A stretch of DNA of 64,000 nucleotides. Origin: Treponema sp. Its GTDB lineage: Bacteria > Spirochaetota > Spirochaetia > Treponematales > Treponemataceae. The position numbers and the translations under genes were made by a program. The notes under the pieces were generated by a model that did no database searches, was not told the DNA's origin, and saw only the letters and a list, made by a program, of their open reading frames with translations. Shown piece after piece: positions 34,738-42,694 of this stretch (position 1 is its first letter; each line of letters begins with the position of its first letter). The stretch covers positions 186,001 to 250,000 of the forward strand of contig JAFUTH010000006.1 of assembly GCA_017484285.1 (NCBI GenBank), read 5' to 3'.

Positions 34738-36855
34738 GTGAATGTAAAAAAGGTTGCTCTTTTTATCATACTGTTGCTTTCTCTGCTCTTGGCGTCATCG
34801 TGCGCGCCAGTCCGATTAGACACGGGTGAGCAAAAACCGCTTATCGATTTAAAAGACTGCTTTTATTGGGCACCATGTAGCGAAGAAAGCACCATCGAAG
34901 AAGCAGAATCGCTTGCATTCACGAAATTCTCAACGTTCGGCATGGCAAATATCAGGCGCGTTGCGGGCACAAATCAAAAGTACGTCTGGCTCAAGGCGGT
35001 CTTTGAAGTTCCTGAACCGCTCCGATATAAAACGCTCGGGCTTCTCATCTCCTATCTCCATTTTGCAGACAAAGTGTGGGTCAACGGCACGTATGTCGGT
35101 GGCTACGGTCAATTTCCACCGAACGAGAAAAGCTCGCTCTGGGGAAGCCACTTTTACGCGATTCCAGAACCGCTCATCAACGAAATTGGGCGCAATACCA
35201 TCTACATCAAAGTGTACTGCCGTGGCAAAAGCGGCATCTCGGACAATATCGCTATCGGCGAGCTTGAGCGAATGCGCAGCCTCGACAACCTACATCAATT
35301 CCGCCAATCCATCATCTACATTTTCGCTGAAGGCGGCATGTTCTTCACGGCGATTCTGTTTCTGCTGATTTACATCTGGCGCAAAAAAGAACGCGAGTAT
35401 CTCTCATTTTCGTTTCTTTGCCTCGCCTCAATGCTTTTTGTAGTGCCGTTTTTCGCCCCGATGCTTCCGCTCGACACGATGGGCGGCAATTCTTATCTCT
35501 TTTTCATCAAAAGCACGCTCTGCGAAGGTCTATACCTCATGACATTCTGCCTGTCGACCTTCATCATTGAATTTATCCGCAAGCGAGAGACAAAAAAATT
35601 CCGTACCGTACGCACTCTTTTACTTGTCCTCAGTTCGCTCATCACACTCGCAGCTCCCAGCTATGACGCGCTCATCAAAGTCACACCTGCCATGCTTCTG
35701 TTCTCTATCGTGCAGATGCTCATGGGATTCATCTTCGTTGCAAAGGCAATCTTTACCCACGAAACGCGCCGAAGCGTACTTGTGCTGTTTTCCGCATTCA
35801 TTCCGCTCATCGCAACGATTATTCTCGACATCTTCGTCAAGCTGATAATTCAAAAAGTCGACTATCCCTACTTTACCCTGTTCGGGTGGCAAGGCTCTCT
35901 CATTGCATTCATTATCTTGCTGAGCGTCAAATACAATCGCGCGGTCGTCCAGAACGAATACCTCAATGTGCGACTCAAGCATGAAGTTCTCAAACAGACG
36001 CGCGAAGTCTCAATCAAAAACGCCAAACTTTCCGAAGAGATAAAACGTGCGGAAACCGATTTGGAAATGGCGGCGCTCGTACAAAAGAAATTCTTTCCCT
36101 ACCCGCCGCGAACGCTCCGTGGATGGGATATTGCGGTGAGCTACAAGCCGCTCGACAAGATTTCAGGCGATATGTATGACTACTACGTCTCAAAAGAAAG
36201 TCTCAATGGATTCTCGCTGTTCGACGTTTCTGGGCACGGCATTGCGGCAAGCCTCGTCACCATGCTCGCAAAGAACATCATTTACCAAGCGTTCGTCAAA
36301 AACCGAAAAAAGAAAGAGACCGTCTCGCGCACGCTCTACGAAATCAACAAATCAATCCTTGACGCAAAGGGCGGCATCGAGAATTACCTCACTGGTGTCA
36401 TGTTCAGATTCAGCGAATTCGACGAAAATGATGAGTGCCTTGTCGAAATGGCAAACGCAGGTCATCCGAATCCCATTCTTTACTCGGCAAAAAGCAACAT
36501 CTGTGATGAAATTGAATCGGGGAACAGCGAAGAGCACCACGGCGCAATCGGCTTAGACTTCATTACGGTCGCCTTTCCGCAGATTTCATTCACGATGTCA
36601 GAAGATGACGTGCTCGTTTTCTATACCGACGGGCTTTCGGAAAGCACGAACAAGGCAAAAGACCAGTTCGGGAGCGAGCGCATCAAAAAGATTGTCAAAG
36701 AAAGCTACGCGAAAGACGCGCAATCCATCATGGAAGACATTATCGATGAGCTGCAAGCGTTCACTAAGGGCGAAAAACGCAATGATGACATTACGCTCGT
36801 CGTCCTCAAACGCGAAAATTCCGCGAACTACATCGAAGAACTCGGCGAGATTTAA
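34738..36855 (+). CDS. Lipoprotein-type 7TM sensor with SpoIIE/RsbU PP2C phosphatase domain
   Basis: 705 residues from GTG. The signal peptide ends in lipobox ASSC (Cys22). A periplasmic beta-sandwich (about 30-185, with VWVNGTYVGGYGQF) is followed by seven hydrophobic segments (about 195-405), a coiled linker (about 410-450: LKHEVLKQTREVSIKNAKL) and a PP2C-like phosphatase (about 455-695: ISGDMYDYY, FDVSGHGIAASL, NAGHPNPILY, DDVLVFYTDGLSES, NDDITLVVL). It probably senses a periplasmic ligand and dephosphorylates an anti-sigma antagonist-type protein. It is convergent with uvrB. Confidence 0.9.
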   Translation: MNVKKVALFIILLLSLLLASSCAPVRLDTGEQKPLIDLKDCFYWAPCSEESTIEEAESLAFTKFSTFGMANIRRVAGTNQKYVWLKAVFEVPEPLRYKTLGLLISYLHFADKVWVNGTYVGGYGQFPPNEKSSLWGSHFYAIPEPLINEIGRNTIYIKVYCRGKSGISDNIAIGELERMRSLDNLHQFRQSIIYIFAEGGMFFTAILFLLIYIWRKKEREYLSFSFLCLASMLFVVPFFAPMLPLDTMGGNSYLFFIKSTLCEGLYLMTFCLSTFIIEFIRKRETKKFRTVRTLLLVLSSLITLAAPSYDALIKVTPAMLLFSIVQMLMGFIFVAKAIFTHETRRSVLVLFSAFIPLIATIILDIFVKLIIQKVDYPYFTLFGWQGSLIAFIILLSVKYNRAVVQNEYLNVRLKHEVLKQTREVSIKNAKLSEEIKRAETDLEMAALVQKKFFPYPPRTLRGWDIAVSYKPLDKISGDMYDYYVSKESLNGFSLFDVSGHGIAASLVTMLAKNIIYQAFVKNRKKKETVSRTLYEINKSILDAKGGIENYLTGVMFRFSEFDENDECLVEMANAGHPNPILYSAKSNICDEIESGNSEEHHGAIGLDFITVAFPQISFTMSEDDVLVFYTDGLSESTNKAKDQFGSERIKKIVKESYAKDAQSIMEDIIDELQAFTKGEKRNDDITLVVLKRENSANYIEELGEI

Positions 36856-36862
36856 CCACAGA

Positions 36863-38863
36863 TTACTTCTTACCGTAAGTGCGCTCTATCTCTTGAATCT
36901 GGTCGCGGATTGCGGCGGCTTCTTCGTACTCCAAGCGGTCGGCAAAGTCACTCATTTCTTTCTTTAACGCGTCGATGAGCTTTTTACGCTGCTTCGGGTC
37001 GAAGAGGTTCGCGCTCTTTTTGAGGACGGAAAGCTCCACTTCGGCGTTTTCGACGGCGTCTTGCTGCTGGCGAACGAGAATGTCCTGCACGGCTTTTGAG
37101 ACGGTGTGCGGCGTGATTCCGTGCGCTTCGTTGTAGGCTTGCTGAATTTCACGGCGTCGGCGCGTTTCGGTGACGGTTTCTTTAATCGCGGGCGTGATGT
37201 TGTCGGCGTACATGACGACCATGCCGTTTTCGTTTCGTGCGGCTCGTCCGACAATCTGAATCAAACTCGTCGTGGAGCGCAAAAATCCGATTTTGTCCGC
37301 GTCAAGAATCGCGATAAAGCTCACTTCGGGAAGGTCGATTCCCTCTCGCAAAAGGTTGATTCCAATCAAAACATCGATTTCACCTGTTCTGAGCGACTTT
37401 AAAATCTCCACGCGCTCAAAAGTGTCGATTTCAGAGTGAATGTATTTGACTTTGAGGTTCAAGCCCAAAAGATAGTCCGTCAAATCCTCAGCCATTTTTT
37501 TGGTCAAGGTCAGAATCAGACTTCGCTCGCCCTTTTCGATTCGCGCTTTCACTTCCTTGTAAATGTCTTCCATCTGCCCTTCGCTCGGTCGAATGTCGAT
37601 GAGCGGGTCGAGAAGCCCTGTCGGTCGGATAATCTGCTCGACAACCTGCGTTGACTGTGCGATTTCTTCTTTTCGCGGGGTTGCCGTCACATAAATCACC
37701 TGATTCATCTTTTTCCAGAATTCATCGGCTTTGAGCGGGCGGTTGTCAAGCGCACTCGGCAAGCGGAATCCAAAATCAACGAGATTCTGCTTGCGGCTTC
37801 GGTCGCCCTCGTACATCGCGCCAATCTGCGGCACGGTCACATGCGCTTCGTCAATCAGGCACAAAAAATCGTCGGGGAAATAGTGCAAAAGCGTTGCGGG
37901 CGGCTCGCCTGTTTTTCGCCCTGCAATCGGCGCGGAGTAGTTTTCGATTCCTGAGCAATAGCCCATTTCTTTCATCATTTCGATGTCGTAGGTCGTGCGC
38001 GTTTTGAGCCGCTCGGCTTCAAGCATTTTCCCCGTCGCCTGCAAAGTTTCCACGCGCTCTTCAAGTTCCTTTTGAATCCGCTCGGTGGCAGAAAGAAGCG
38101 CGTCATGCGGTACGACGAAGTGCTTTGCGGGGTAGAGTTGCAATTCGTCAAGTTCTTCTTCGGTTTTTCGCTCAACAACATTGAATCGCTTGATGCTCGA
38201 AATTTCGTCAAAATCAAGCTCAATTCGATAGGCGGTGTCGGTTTCCATGTACGGCGGATAGACTTCAATTACATCGCCACGAACGCGGAAATTTCCCCGC
38301 TCCAAAACCATGTCGTTTCGCTGATACTGAATCGAAGCCAAATCCCGCTCAAATTTGCGCAAATCAAGAATTTCGCCCTTTTCGATGTGGACGCGCATTT
38401 CTTTGTACAAATCAGGCATACCCAAGCCGTAAATGCAGCTCACCGTTGCCACTACAATCACATCGCGCCGTTCCATGAGCGAGTAGGTTGCCGCCAATCG
38501 GAGCTTGTCAATCTCGTCGTTTGTTGCCGCGTCTTTTTCGATGTACAAATCCCGTGCGGGCACATAGGCTTCCGGCTGGTAATAGTCGTAGTACGAGACA
38601 AAATATTCGACCGCGTTGTGCGGAAAAAATGACTTGAATTCGCGGTAGAGCTGGGCGGAAAGCGTTTTGTTGTGGCTGATGATGAGCGTTGGTCGCTGCA
38701 CTTTTTCGATAATTTTTGCCATCGTGAAGGTTTTGCCTGAGCCTGTCACGCCCTTCAATGTCTGAAAGCGGTCGCCGTTCAAAAATCCCGCCGCCAATTT
38801 TTCGATTGCCTCGCCCTGGTCTCCCGAAGGAGCGTAGGGGCTTACGACTTCAAATTTACGCAT
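36863..38863 (-). CDS. uvrB: UvrABC system protein B
   Basis: 666 residues, the usual length. DNA damage-recognition helicase of nucleotide excision repair. Walker A GVTGSGKTFTMA near residue 38, the beta hairpin YYDYYQPEAYVP, DEAH motif LIDEAHVTVPQ, helicase motifs VLIGINLLREGIDLPEVS and QIVGRAARN, and the C-terminal UVR motif (about 625-660) that contacts UvrC. The start at 38863 has TAGAAT 6 nt upstream. Confidence 0.97.
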   Translation of the reverse strand: MRKFEVVSPYAPSGDQGEAIEKLAAGFLNGDRFQTLKGVTGSGKTFTMAKIIEKVQRPTLIISHNKTLSAQLYREFKSFFPHNAVEYFVSYYDYYQPEAYVPARDLYIEKDAATNDEIDKLRLAATYSLMERRDVIVVATVSCIYGLGMPDLYKEMRVHIEKGEILDLRKFERDLASIQYQRNDMVLERGNFRVRGDVIEVYPPYMETDTAYRIELDFDEISSIKRFNVVERKTEEELDELQLYPAKHFVVPHDALLSATERIQKELEERVETLQATGKMLEAERLKTRTTYDIEMMKEMGYCSGIENYSAPIAGRKTGEPPATLLHYFPDDFLCLIDEAHVTVPQIGAMYEGDRSRKQNLVDFGFRLPSALDNRPLKADEFWKKMNQVIYVTATPRKEEIAQSTQVVEQIIRPTGLLDPLIDIRPSEGQMEDIYKEVKARIEKGERSLILTLTKKMAEDLTDYLLGLNLKVKYIHSEIDTFERVEILKSLRTGEIDVLIGINLLREGIDLPEVSFIAILDADKIGFLRSTTSLIQIVGRAARNENGMVVMYADNITPAIKETVTETRRRREIQQAYNEAHGITPHTVSKAVQDILVRQQQDAVENAEVELSVLKKSANLFDPKQRKKLIDALKKEMSDFADRLEYEEAAAIRDQIQEIERTYGKK

Positions 38864-38869
38864 GAGTAT

Positions 38870-38875
38870 ATTCTA
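38870..38875 (-). promoter_or_regulatory. -10 box TAGAAT, 6 nt from the uvrB ATG
   Basis: On the complement TAGAAT (38875-38870), then ATACTC, then ATG at 38863. Leaderless spacing; no Shine-Dalgarno. Confidence 0.5.
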
Positions 38876-38893
38876 GCCGATTTTCGTAAACTG

Positions 38894-38922
38894 TTGAATA
38901 TCTCATAAAAAATTGCTAAAAT
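38894..38922 (+). promoter_or_regulatory. Sigma-70 type promoter of efp
   Basis: TTGAAT at 38894-38899, 17-base spacer, TAAAAT at 38917-38922 preceded by TGC. Leader about 36 nt, with GAGG before the ATG. Confidence 0.7.
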
Positions 38923-38964
38923 TATCTATCTGAAATTTTATTCTAATTTTTGAGGTAACATATT

Positions 38965-39534
38965 ATGTTGATGACAAACGAAATCAAAGTCGGAACAGCG
39001 TTCATGTATGAGGGAAAAGCTCTCATCGTTCAGAAAATGCTCGGTCAGAAGTCTGGTCGCCAGGGCATGGTTACAAAACTCCGCGTTGCTGACATCGTAA
39101 CAGGCGGAACTCAGGATTTGGGTCTCGACGCTGGTGAAAAATTCGAAGAAGTCGAATTGGTCGAAAAAAATGTAAAACTTTCTTACATCGACGGAAACGA
39201 CTATCACTTCATGGATCAGGAAACTTATGACGACATCACTTTGGAGAAGGACTATCTCGGCGACAATGCTGGCTACATCTCTCCCGATGATGACTATGAT
39301 GTCAAAATCACTTACTACAACGAAAAACCGGTCGGTGTTCGCTTGCCGATTCAGGTTACCCGCACCATCACTTACTGTGAGCCTGGCATTAAGGGCGACA
39401 CGTCTGGCAAATCAACAAAGCCGGCAACGCTCGACACAGGCATGGAAGTCAAAGTGCCGTTGTTCTGCAACACCGATGACCGCATCGTAATCGACACTCG
39501 CGACGGTTCATTCGTAGAGCGCGCTAAAGACTAA
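38965..39534 (+). CDS. efp: Elongation factor P with arginine at the modification site
   Basis: 189 residues, three OB-like barrels. It relieves ribosome stalling at polyproline stretches. In the tip loop of domain 1 the sequence is GQKSGRQG, placing arginine at residue 32 counted from the first ATG, where lysine-type EF-Ps have Lys. Arg32 is the residue rhamnosylated by EarP, and earP is in this window. The conserved C-terminal DTRDGSFVERA is present. An ATG two codons later is possible but GAGG suits the first. A strong terminator follows. Confidence 0.95.
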   Translation: MLMTNEIKVGTAFMYEGKALIVQKMLGQKSGRQGMVTKLRVADIVTGGTQDLGLDAGEKFEEVELVEKNVKLSYIDGNDYHFMDQETYDDITLEKDYLGDNAGYISPDDDYDVKITYYNEKPVGVRLPIQVTRTITYCEPGIKGDTSGKSTKPATLDTGMEVKVPLFCNTDDRIVIDTRDGSFVERAKD

Positions 39535-39536
39535 AC

Positions 39537-39564
39537 CACAGATTAACACAGATTTTCACAGATT
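39537..39564 (+). repeat. Three CACAGATT direct repeats with 10-bp period
   Basis: CACAGATT at 39537, 39547 and 39557, immediately after the efp stop. A single related unit occurs at the uvrB/phosphatase junction (about 36856-36863). Confidence 0.6.
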
Positions 39565-39583
39565 ATAATTTTCTGTGTGCTAT

Positions 39584-39636
39584 AAAACACCTCAGTCGCA
39601 TTGCTCTTATGAGAAATATGACTGAGGTGTTTTTTT
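39584..39636 (+). terminator. Rho-independent terminator of efp
   Basis: 11-bp perfect stem ACACCTCAGTC/GACTGAGGTGT (39587-39597 and 39620-39630), extended by A/T pairs, 22-base loop, then a run of T. Confidence 0.85.
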
Positions 39637-39681
39637 GTATGCTTTCGGCATGGCAGATGAAAGTGTATTCTTCGGTTGAGC

Positions 39682-39830
39682 AAAAACAGGCGTAGGCGAG
39701 GTTATGCCACGAATCCGCTTTGCGCGGCGAGCGAAGCGAGTCAAATTCCTTATACGCGCACCCGCGGATTTTAGTGGTCAAGCGCTTTCGTTTTTGCGCT
39801 TGCTTATGTTCTCGCCGAGAGCCTGTTTTT
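39682..39830. other. Structured intergenic element (possible small RNA or bidirectional terminator)
   Basis: In the gap between the efp terminator and the thioesterase gene. Outer arms AAAAACAGGC (39682-39691) and GCCTGTTTTT (39821-39830), then GGCGAG (39695-39700) with CTCGCC (39811-39816), then AATCCGC (39712-39718) with GCGGATT (39764-39770), and a hairpin CAAGCGC/GCGCTTG around 39779-39802. Both strands end in a T run, so it could terminate the thioesterase transcript. A 92-codon frame on the complement is not protein-like. Confidence 0.5.
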
Positions 39831-39834
39831 GTTT

Positions 39835-40590
39835 TTACCAATACAATTCACTTTCAAACGATGTGCCTTCTTCGGTTTTGCCTACAATCGTGAGTTTTTT
39901 TTCGGCTTCGTTCACTTTGCCGAAAATTTCGAGCGTTTGACCGAGTTTTGCTTCTTTTGCGTAGTTCAACCGGAAGTCGGTGAAGGCGGCATCTCTTACG
40001 TTTTCGGGAATTGCGTTTGCGACGAACGCTCCGTAGCGCGCGTTGTTCACATGGTTGTTTCCGTCGATGTCTGAGTATCTGATTTTCCATTCATCCCACT
40101 TTTCTAAATCTTCGGGAATCTGAATTTTTCCGTATTTCATGCAATCGTGTTCTTTTGAAGTCTCAACAGGCGCGCGCATGTCGAATTTTTTTGTGGGAAT
40201 GATTCGGTGCAGGGCGGGATCGACCAAAAGCCATGAACTTAAGCCTGTGATGAGCGGCTCACCCTCTGGTGTTTTGAATTCGTAGGCGCGGACGAGCTGG
40301 AGCGGCTCTGCCTTTTCTTCATACGTGGTGAACACATAATTCTCGTTTTCGCGCGGAAATCGGTGGAAGCGGAATGCGACGCGCGAGACAAGGCAAGCGT
40401 ATCCGTGTTCGGTGAGCGTGTCCCGGTCCATGCCACGCTGGGCGTAATCTTCAACCGCCATGTCGCTCGTCACTTTTAAAAGCTCGTACAAGCTCATTTT
40501 TTTGGCGGAATCGCTCTGTGAGAACTGAACTTTATGCTCGCTGTGAAACGTAATTCCGTCTTTATCATACCATTGCTTAAATTCTGTCAT
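39835..40590 (-). CDS. Acyl-ACP thioesterase
   Basis: 251 residues with GAGGT before the ATG. Double hot-dog FatA/FatB-like enzyme releasing fatty acids from acyl carrier protein. Motifs: HKVQFSQSDSAKKMSL at the start, SSWLLVDPALHRIIP near 120 and the catalytic segment YSDIDGNNHVNNARY near 175 with Asp, Asn and His. Length is normal for bacterial members. Convergent with efp, separated by the structured element. Confidence 0.9.
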   Translation of the reverse strand: MTEFKQWYDKDGITFHSEHKVQFSQSDSAKKMSLYELLKVTSDMAVEDYAQRGMDRDTLTEHGYACLVSRVAFRFHRFPRENENYVFTTYEEKAEPLQLVRAYEFKTPEGEPLITGLSSWLLVDPALHRIIPTKKFDMRAPVETSKEHDCMKYGKIQIPEDLEKWDEWKIRYSDIDGNNHVNNARYGAFVANAIPENVRDAAFTDFRLNYAKEAKLGQTLEIFGKVNEAEKKLTIVGKTEEGTSFESELYW

Positions 40591-40646
40591 ATTTTTACCT
40601 CATTTATTTTGACACGGAAACGCGAGAAAAGTTTTAAATTTTATAG

Positions 40647-40720
40647 TGACCCCAATGCGATTCGAACGCACGACCTTCCGCTTAGGAGGCGGATGCTCTA
40701 TCCAGCTGAGCTACGGGATC
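40647..40720 (-). tRNA. tRNA-Arg (anticodon CCT)
   Basis: 74 nt on the complement: acceptor GATCCCG/TGGGGTC, TA at 8-9, D arm GCTC/GAGC, anticodon stem TCCGC/GCGGA with loop CTCCTAA (anticodon CCT, reads AGG), variable loop of 5, T arm GTGCG-TTCGAAT-CGCAT, discriminator A. The 3' CCA is not encoded. Confidence 0.97.
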
Positions 40721-40734
40721 GAAAAGTAGTTGAA

Positions 40735-41421
40735 TTATAGCAAAATCTCCGTAAGATTGCAAACTTCTTCCGCGCCGCTCACAAGGATTCCGCCCATGCC
40801 AAGCTCAATCGCGAGCGCAAGGTCGATGTCGTAGCGGTCGCCAATCGAAATGCAGTCTGAATAAGTGATTTTTTCGCCCGAAGCACGCACGCCCTGTGTT
40901 TCAAAATGCTCGTTCGCTTTTTCGATTGCCTTATCCAAGATTTTTTTTGAGGGCTTTGAAGCCATGCACGTGTCCAAGCCGACAATTTCGGGAAAGAATT
41001 CAGAAATACCGATGACTTCAAGCGTTTTTCTCGCTGGCTCAACGGGATTATTCGTCACGCACATCATATAGAATTTTTTGGAAAGCTCGGTAAGAGAGGA
41101 AATCAATGTTTCGTCGCTGTGAAGATAATCGGCGGGGTTAAAAAGCGTCTTGCGCCATTCGATGCTCGTTTCAATCGACACGCCGAAACTCGTGAACAAA
41201 TTGCCGAGCGAAATTTTCTGTCCGTTGTGGTCAGCCGCCCATTTTCTGCGGAAGTCAGCAATCATATTCCGCGCGCCGTCAGCCGAATAGCCATTCAGAG
41301 CCGCCCAATGCCGAATCTGTGAGTCAATCTGCTCGTGCGCATACTCGGGGCAAGTGTACAGCGTGGAATCAATGTCAAAAATGAGAACGCGCGGGTTCGG
41401 CGGAAGATTGAATGTTTCCAT
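40735..41421 (-). CDS. HAD-superfamily hydrolase, pyrimidine 5'-nucleotidase-like
   Basis: 228 residues from ATG at 41421 (GGGAG six bases upstream). HAD motifs: DIDSTLY (near 17, nucleophile and acid Asp), VTN (near 120), Lys in ASKPSKK (near 155) and GDRYDID (near 195). The helical cap is of the small C1 type seen in pyrimidine nucleotidase-like HADs. Likely a phosphatase of nucleotides or small phosphates. It is separated by one base from the FGGY kinase stop, so the two are cotranscribed. Confidence 0.82.
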   Translation of the reverse strand: METFNLPPNPRVLIFDIDSTLYTCPEYAHEQIDSQIRHWAALNGYSADGARNMIADFRRKWAADHNGQKISLGNLFTSFGVSIETSIEWRKTLFNPADYLHSDETLISSLTELSKKFYMMCVTNNPVEPARKTLEVIGISEFFPEIVGLDTCMASKPSKKILDKAIEKANEHFETQGVRASGEKITYSDCISIGDRYDIDLALAIELGMGGILVSGAEEVCNLTEILL

Positions 41422-41422
41422 G

Positions 41423-42679
41423 TTATGCTCCCAGCAAAGCGAACACCGCTTCTTCAATGTCGTCAAAATCGCCGAGCGCAACACGAGCCAAAATCAAATC
41501 GCCGAGCAATTCCGCGTCAGCGCACGGCATTTTCTTGATTTTTAAGCCCGTCGATTTTTCTTTTTGTGCAATCAAATCTGCGTTCAACGCCTGCCCGCCC
41601 GTAATCGTCATGCACTCAGGAAAATACTCACCATTTGCCGTTGCCGCCTCACGAAGCAAGCTGATTCCATGCGTAAGTTCATTAAAATTTCTCACAGAGG
41701 ACACAGAGTTCACAGAGAGATTTATAGTATTGGAACTATTTTCGCACAAAAAAGTTTCTCCGTGTACTCTTAAGCCTACGCAACATAGTTGCTTCGGAGA
41801 ATCGCTAAAATTGCTATGCAATTTCTTAACGCTCCCTATCTGTGAGGAATTTAAAAGGTATGACAAGTTCCACAGTCCGGGAATTGCGCTTGGGAGCGTG
41901 CGTAAGCCCTCGGCGAAAATCGGCTTTGCGGTGCAGAGGTTCAAGCCTTCACTCGTGCCAGCGCGGTCACAGAGCCGACCAGGAAAAATCGTTCCCGTGC
42001 CTAAAAGCGCGACCACAAAATCTGGTGCGCCTGCAAACACGAACGTTCCTTCAAGCAAGCCTGTTTCAAGCGCGGCTTTTTGTGTGATTTTTCCTGCGAA
42101 TGCGCCCATTTTCACAAACGGCGGCAGTTTTTGCAGGTCAGAATCGGAAAATCCGCAGTTTTTGAGTTCTTCTTCCGTCCAATACGCGGGTAAAAATCGT
42201 TCTTCGGGCAAAATCGCAACCGACTCGCCCGTGAGTTCGTGAATCAAAAATTCTGGTGCGCCAAAAATGTGCGCGCTCAGTTGCCACTCATGAGTAAAAA
42301 GCGATTTAAATCCTAAAAACCGCGGAATAAAAAGTGATTTCGTGTTTTTTACAGCATCGCGTTTTATTTTATGCCTGCCCATGCCAAGCATAAACACATC
42401 GCTGTATAAAAGCGTCCGGTAATTCTCGGAAATGACCGTGGGACCGTTACCGCTCACACAGATTGCTTCTATTGCATAGTCAGGATTTTTCTCGCGGAGT
42501 TCAGAAAGTGCAGCTTTGAGCGCGGGTAGATAATACTGTGCGGAATTCTGTTCTCGAAACGCACACGCAGGAAACGCCTGCCGCGAGACAAAAATCTCGT
42601 TTTTGGTGAGATTGTCGGGCAAAAGTGCGGCTTTAAGCGAGGAAGTGCCGATGTCAACGCAAAGAATTGTATCAATCAT
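41423..42679 (-). CDS. FGGY-family carbohydrate kinase with repeat-derived insertion
   Basis: 418 residues. ATP-binding actin-like fold: DIGTSSLKAALLP at the start, CVSGNGPTVI near 74, GAPDFVVALLGTG near 218, GTSEGLN near 243 and TGGQALNADLIAQ near 355. FGGY enzymes phosphorylate sugars such as xylulose; the substrate is not readable. Residues about 276-332 are coded by a 168-bp palindromic element, leaving only about 360 native residues, which is short for the family (about 480-520). So activity is uncertain. It lies between prs and the HAD gene. Confidence 0.8.
   Translation of the reverse strand: MIDTILCVDIGTSSLKAALLPDNLTKNEIFVSRQAFPACAFREQNSAQYYLPALKAALSELREKNPDYAIEAICVSGNGPTVISENYRTLLYSDVFMLGMGRHKIKRDAVKNTKSLFIPRFLGFKSLFTHEWQLSAHIFGAPEFLIHELTGESVAILPEERFLPAYWTEEELKNCGFSDSDLQKLPPFVKMGAFAGKITQKAALETGLLEGTFVFAGAPDFVVALLGTGTIFPGRLCDRAGTSEGLNLCTAKPIFAEGLRTLPSAIPGLWNLSYLLNSSQIGSVKKLHSNFSDSPKQLCCVGLRVHGETFLCENSSNTINLSVNSVSSVRNFNELTHGISLLREAATANGEYFPECMTITGGQALNADLIAQKEKSTGLKIKKMPCADAELLGDLILARVALGDFDDIEEAVFALLGA
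41685..41852 (+). repeat. CACAGAG palindromic element, copy C, inside the FGGY kinase, with nested hairpins
   Basis: Outer arms AAATTTCTCACAGA (41685) and TCTGTGAGGAATTT (41839-41852). It shares TCTCCGTGTACTCTT with copy A. Between about 41775 and 41835 a second element with hairpins GCAAC-ATA-GTTGC (41780-41792) and AAATTGC-TAT-GCAATTT (41808-41824) interrupts it. The whole stretch stays open in the kinase frame. Confidence 0.8.
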
Positions 42680-42694
42680 TTATATACAAAAAAT

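Noticed and set aside
39563..39841. 92-codon frame on the complement between efp and the thioesterase gene
   Set aside because: It runs through the efp terminator and the structured element, has a basic, unpatterned composition and lacks a ribosome site.
41412..42242. 276-codon frame on the + strand opposite the FGGY kinase
   Set aside because: Fully antisense to the kinase motifs; open because of codon bias, not coding.
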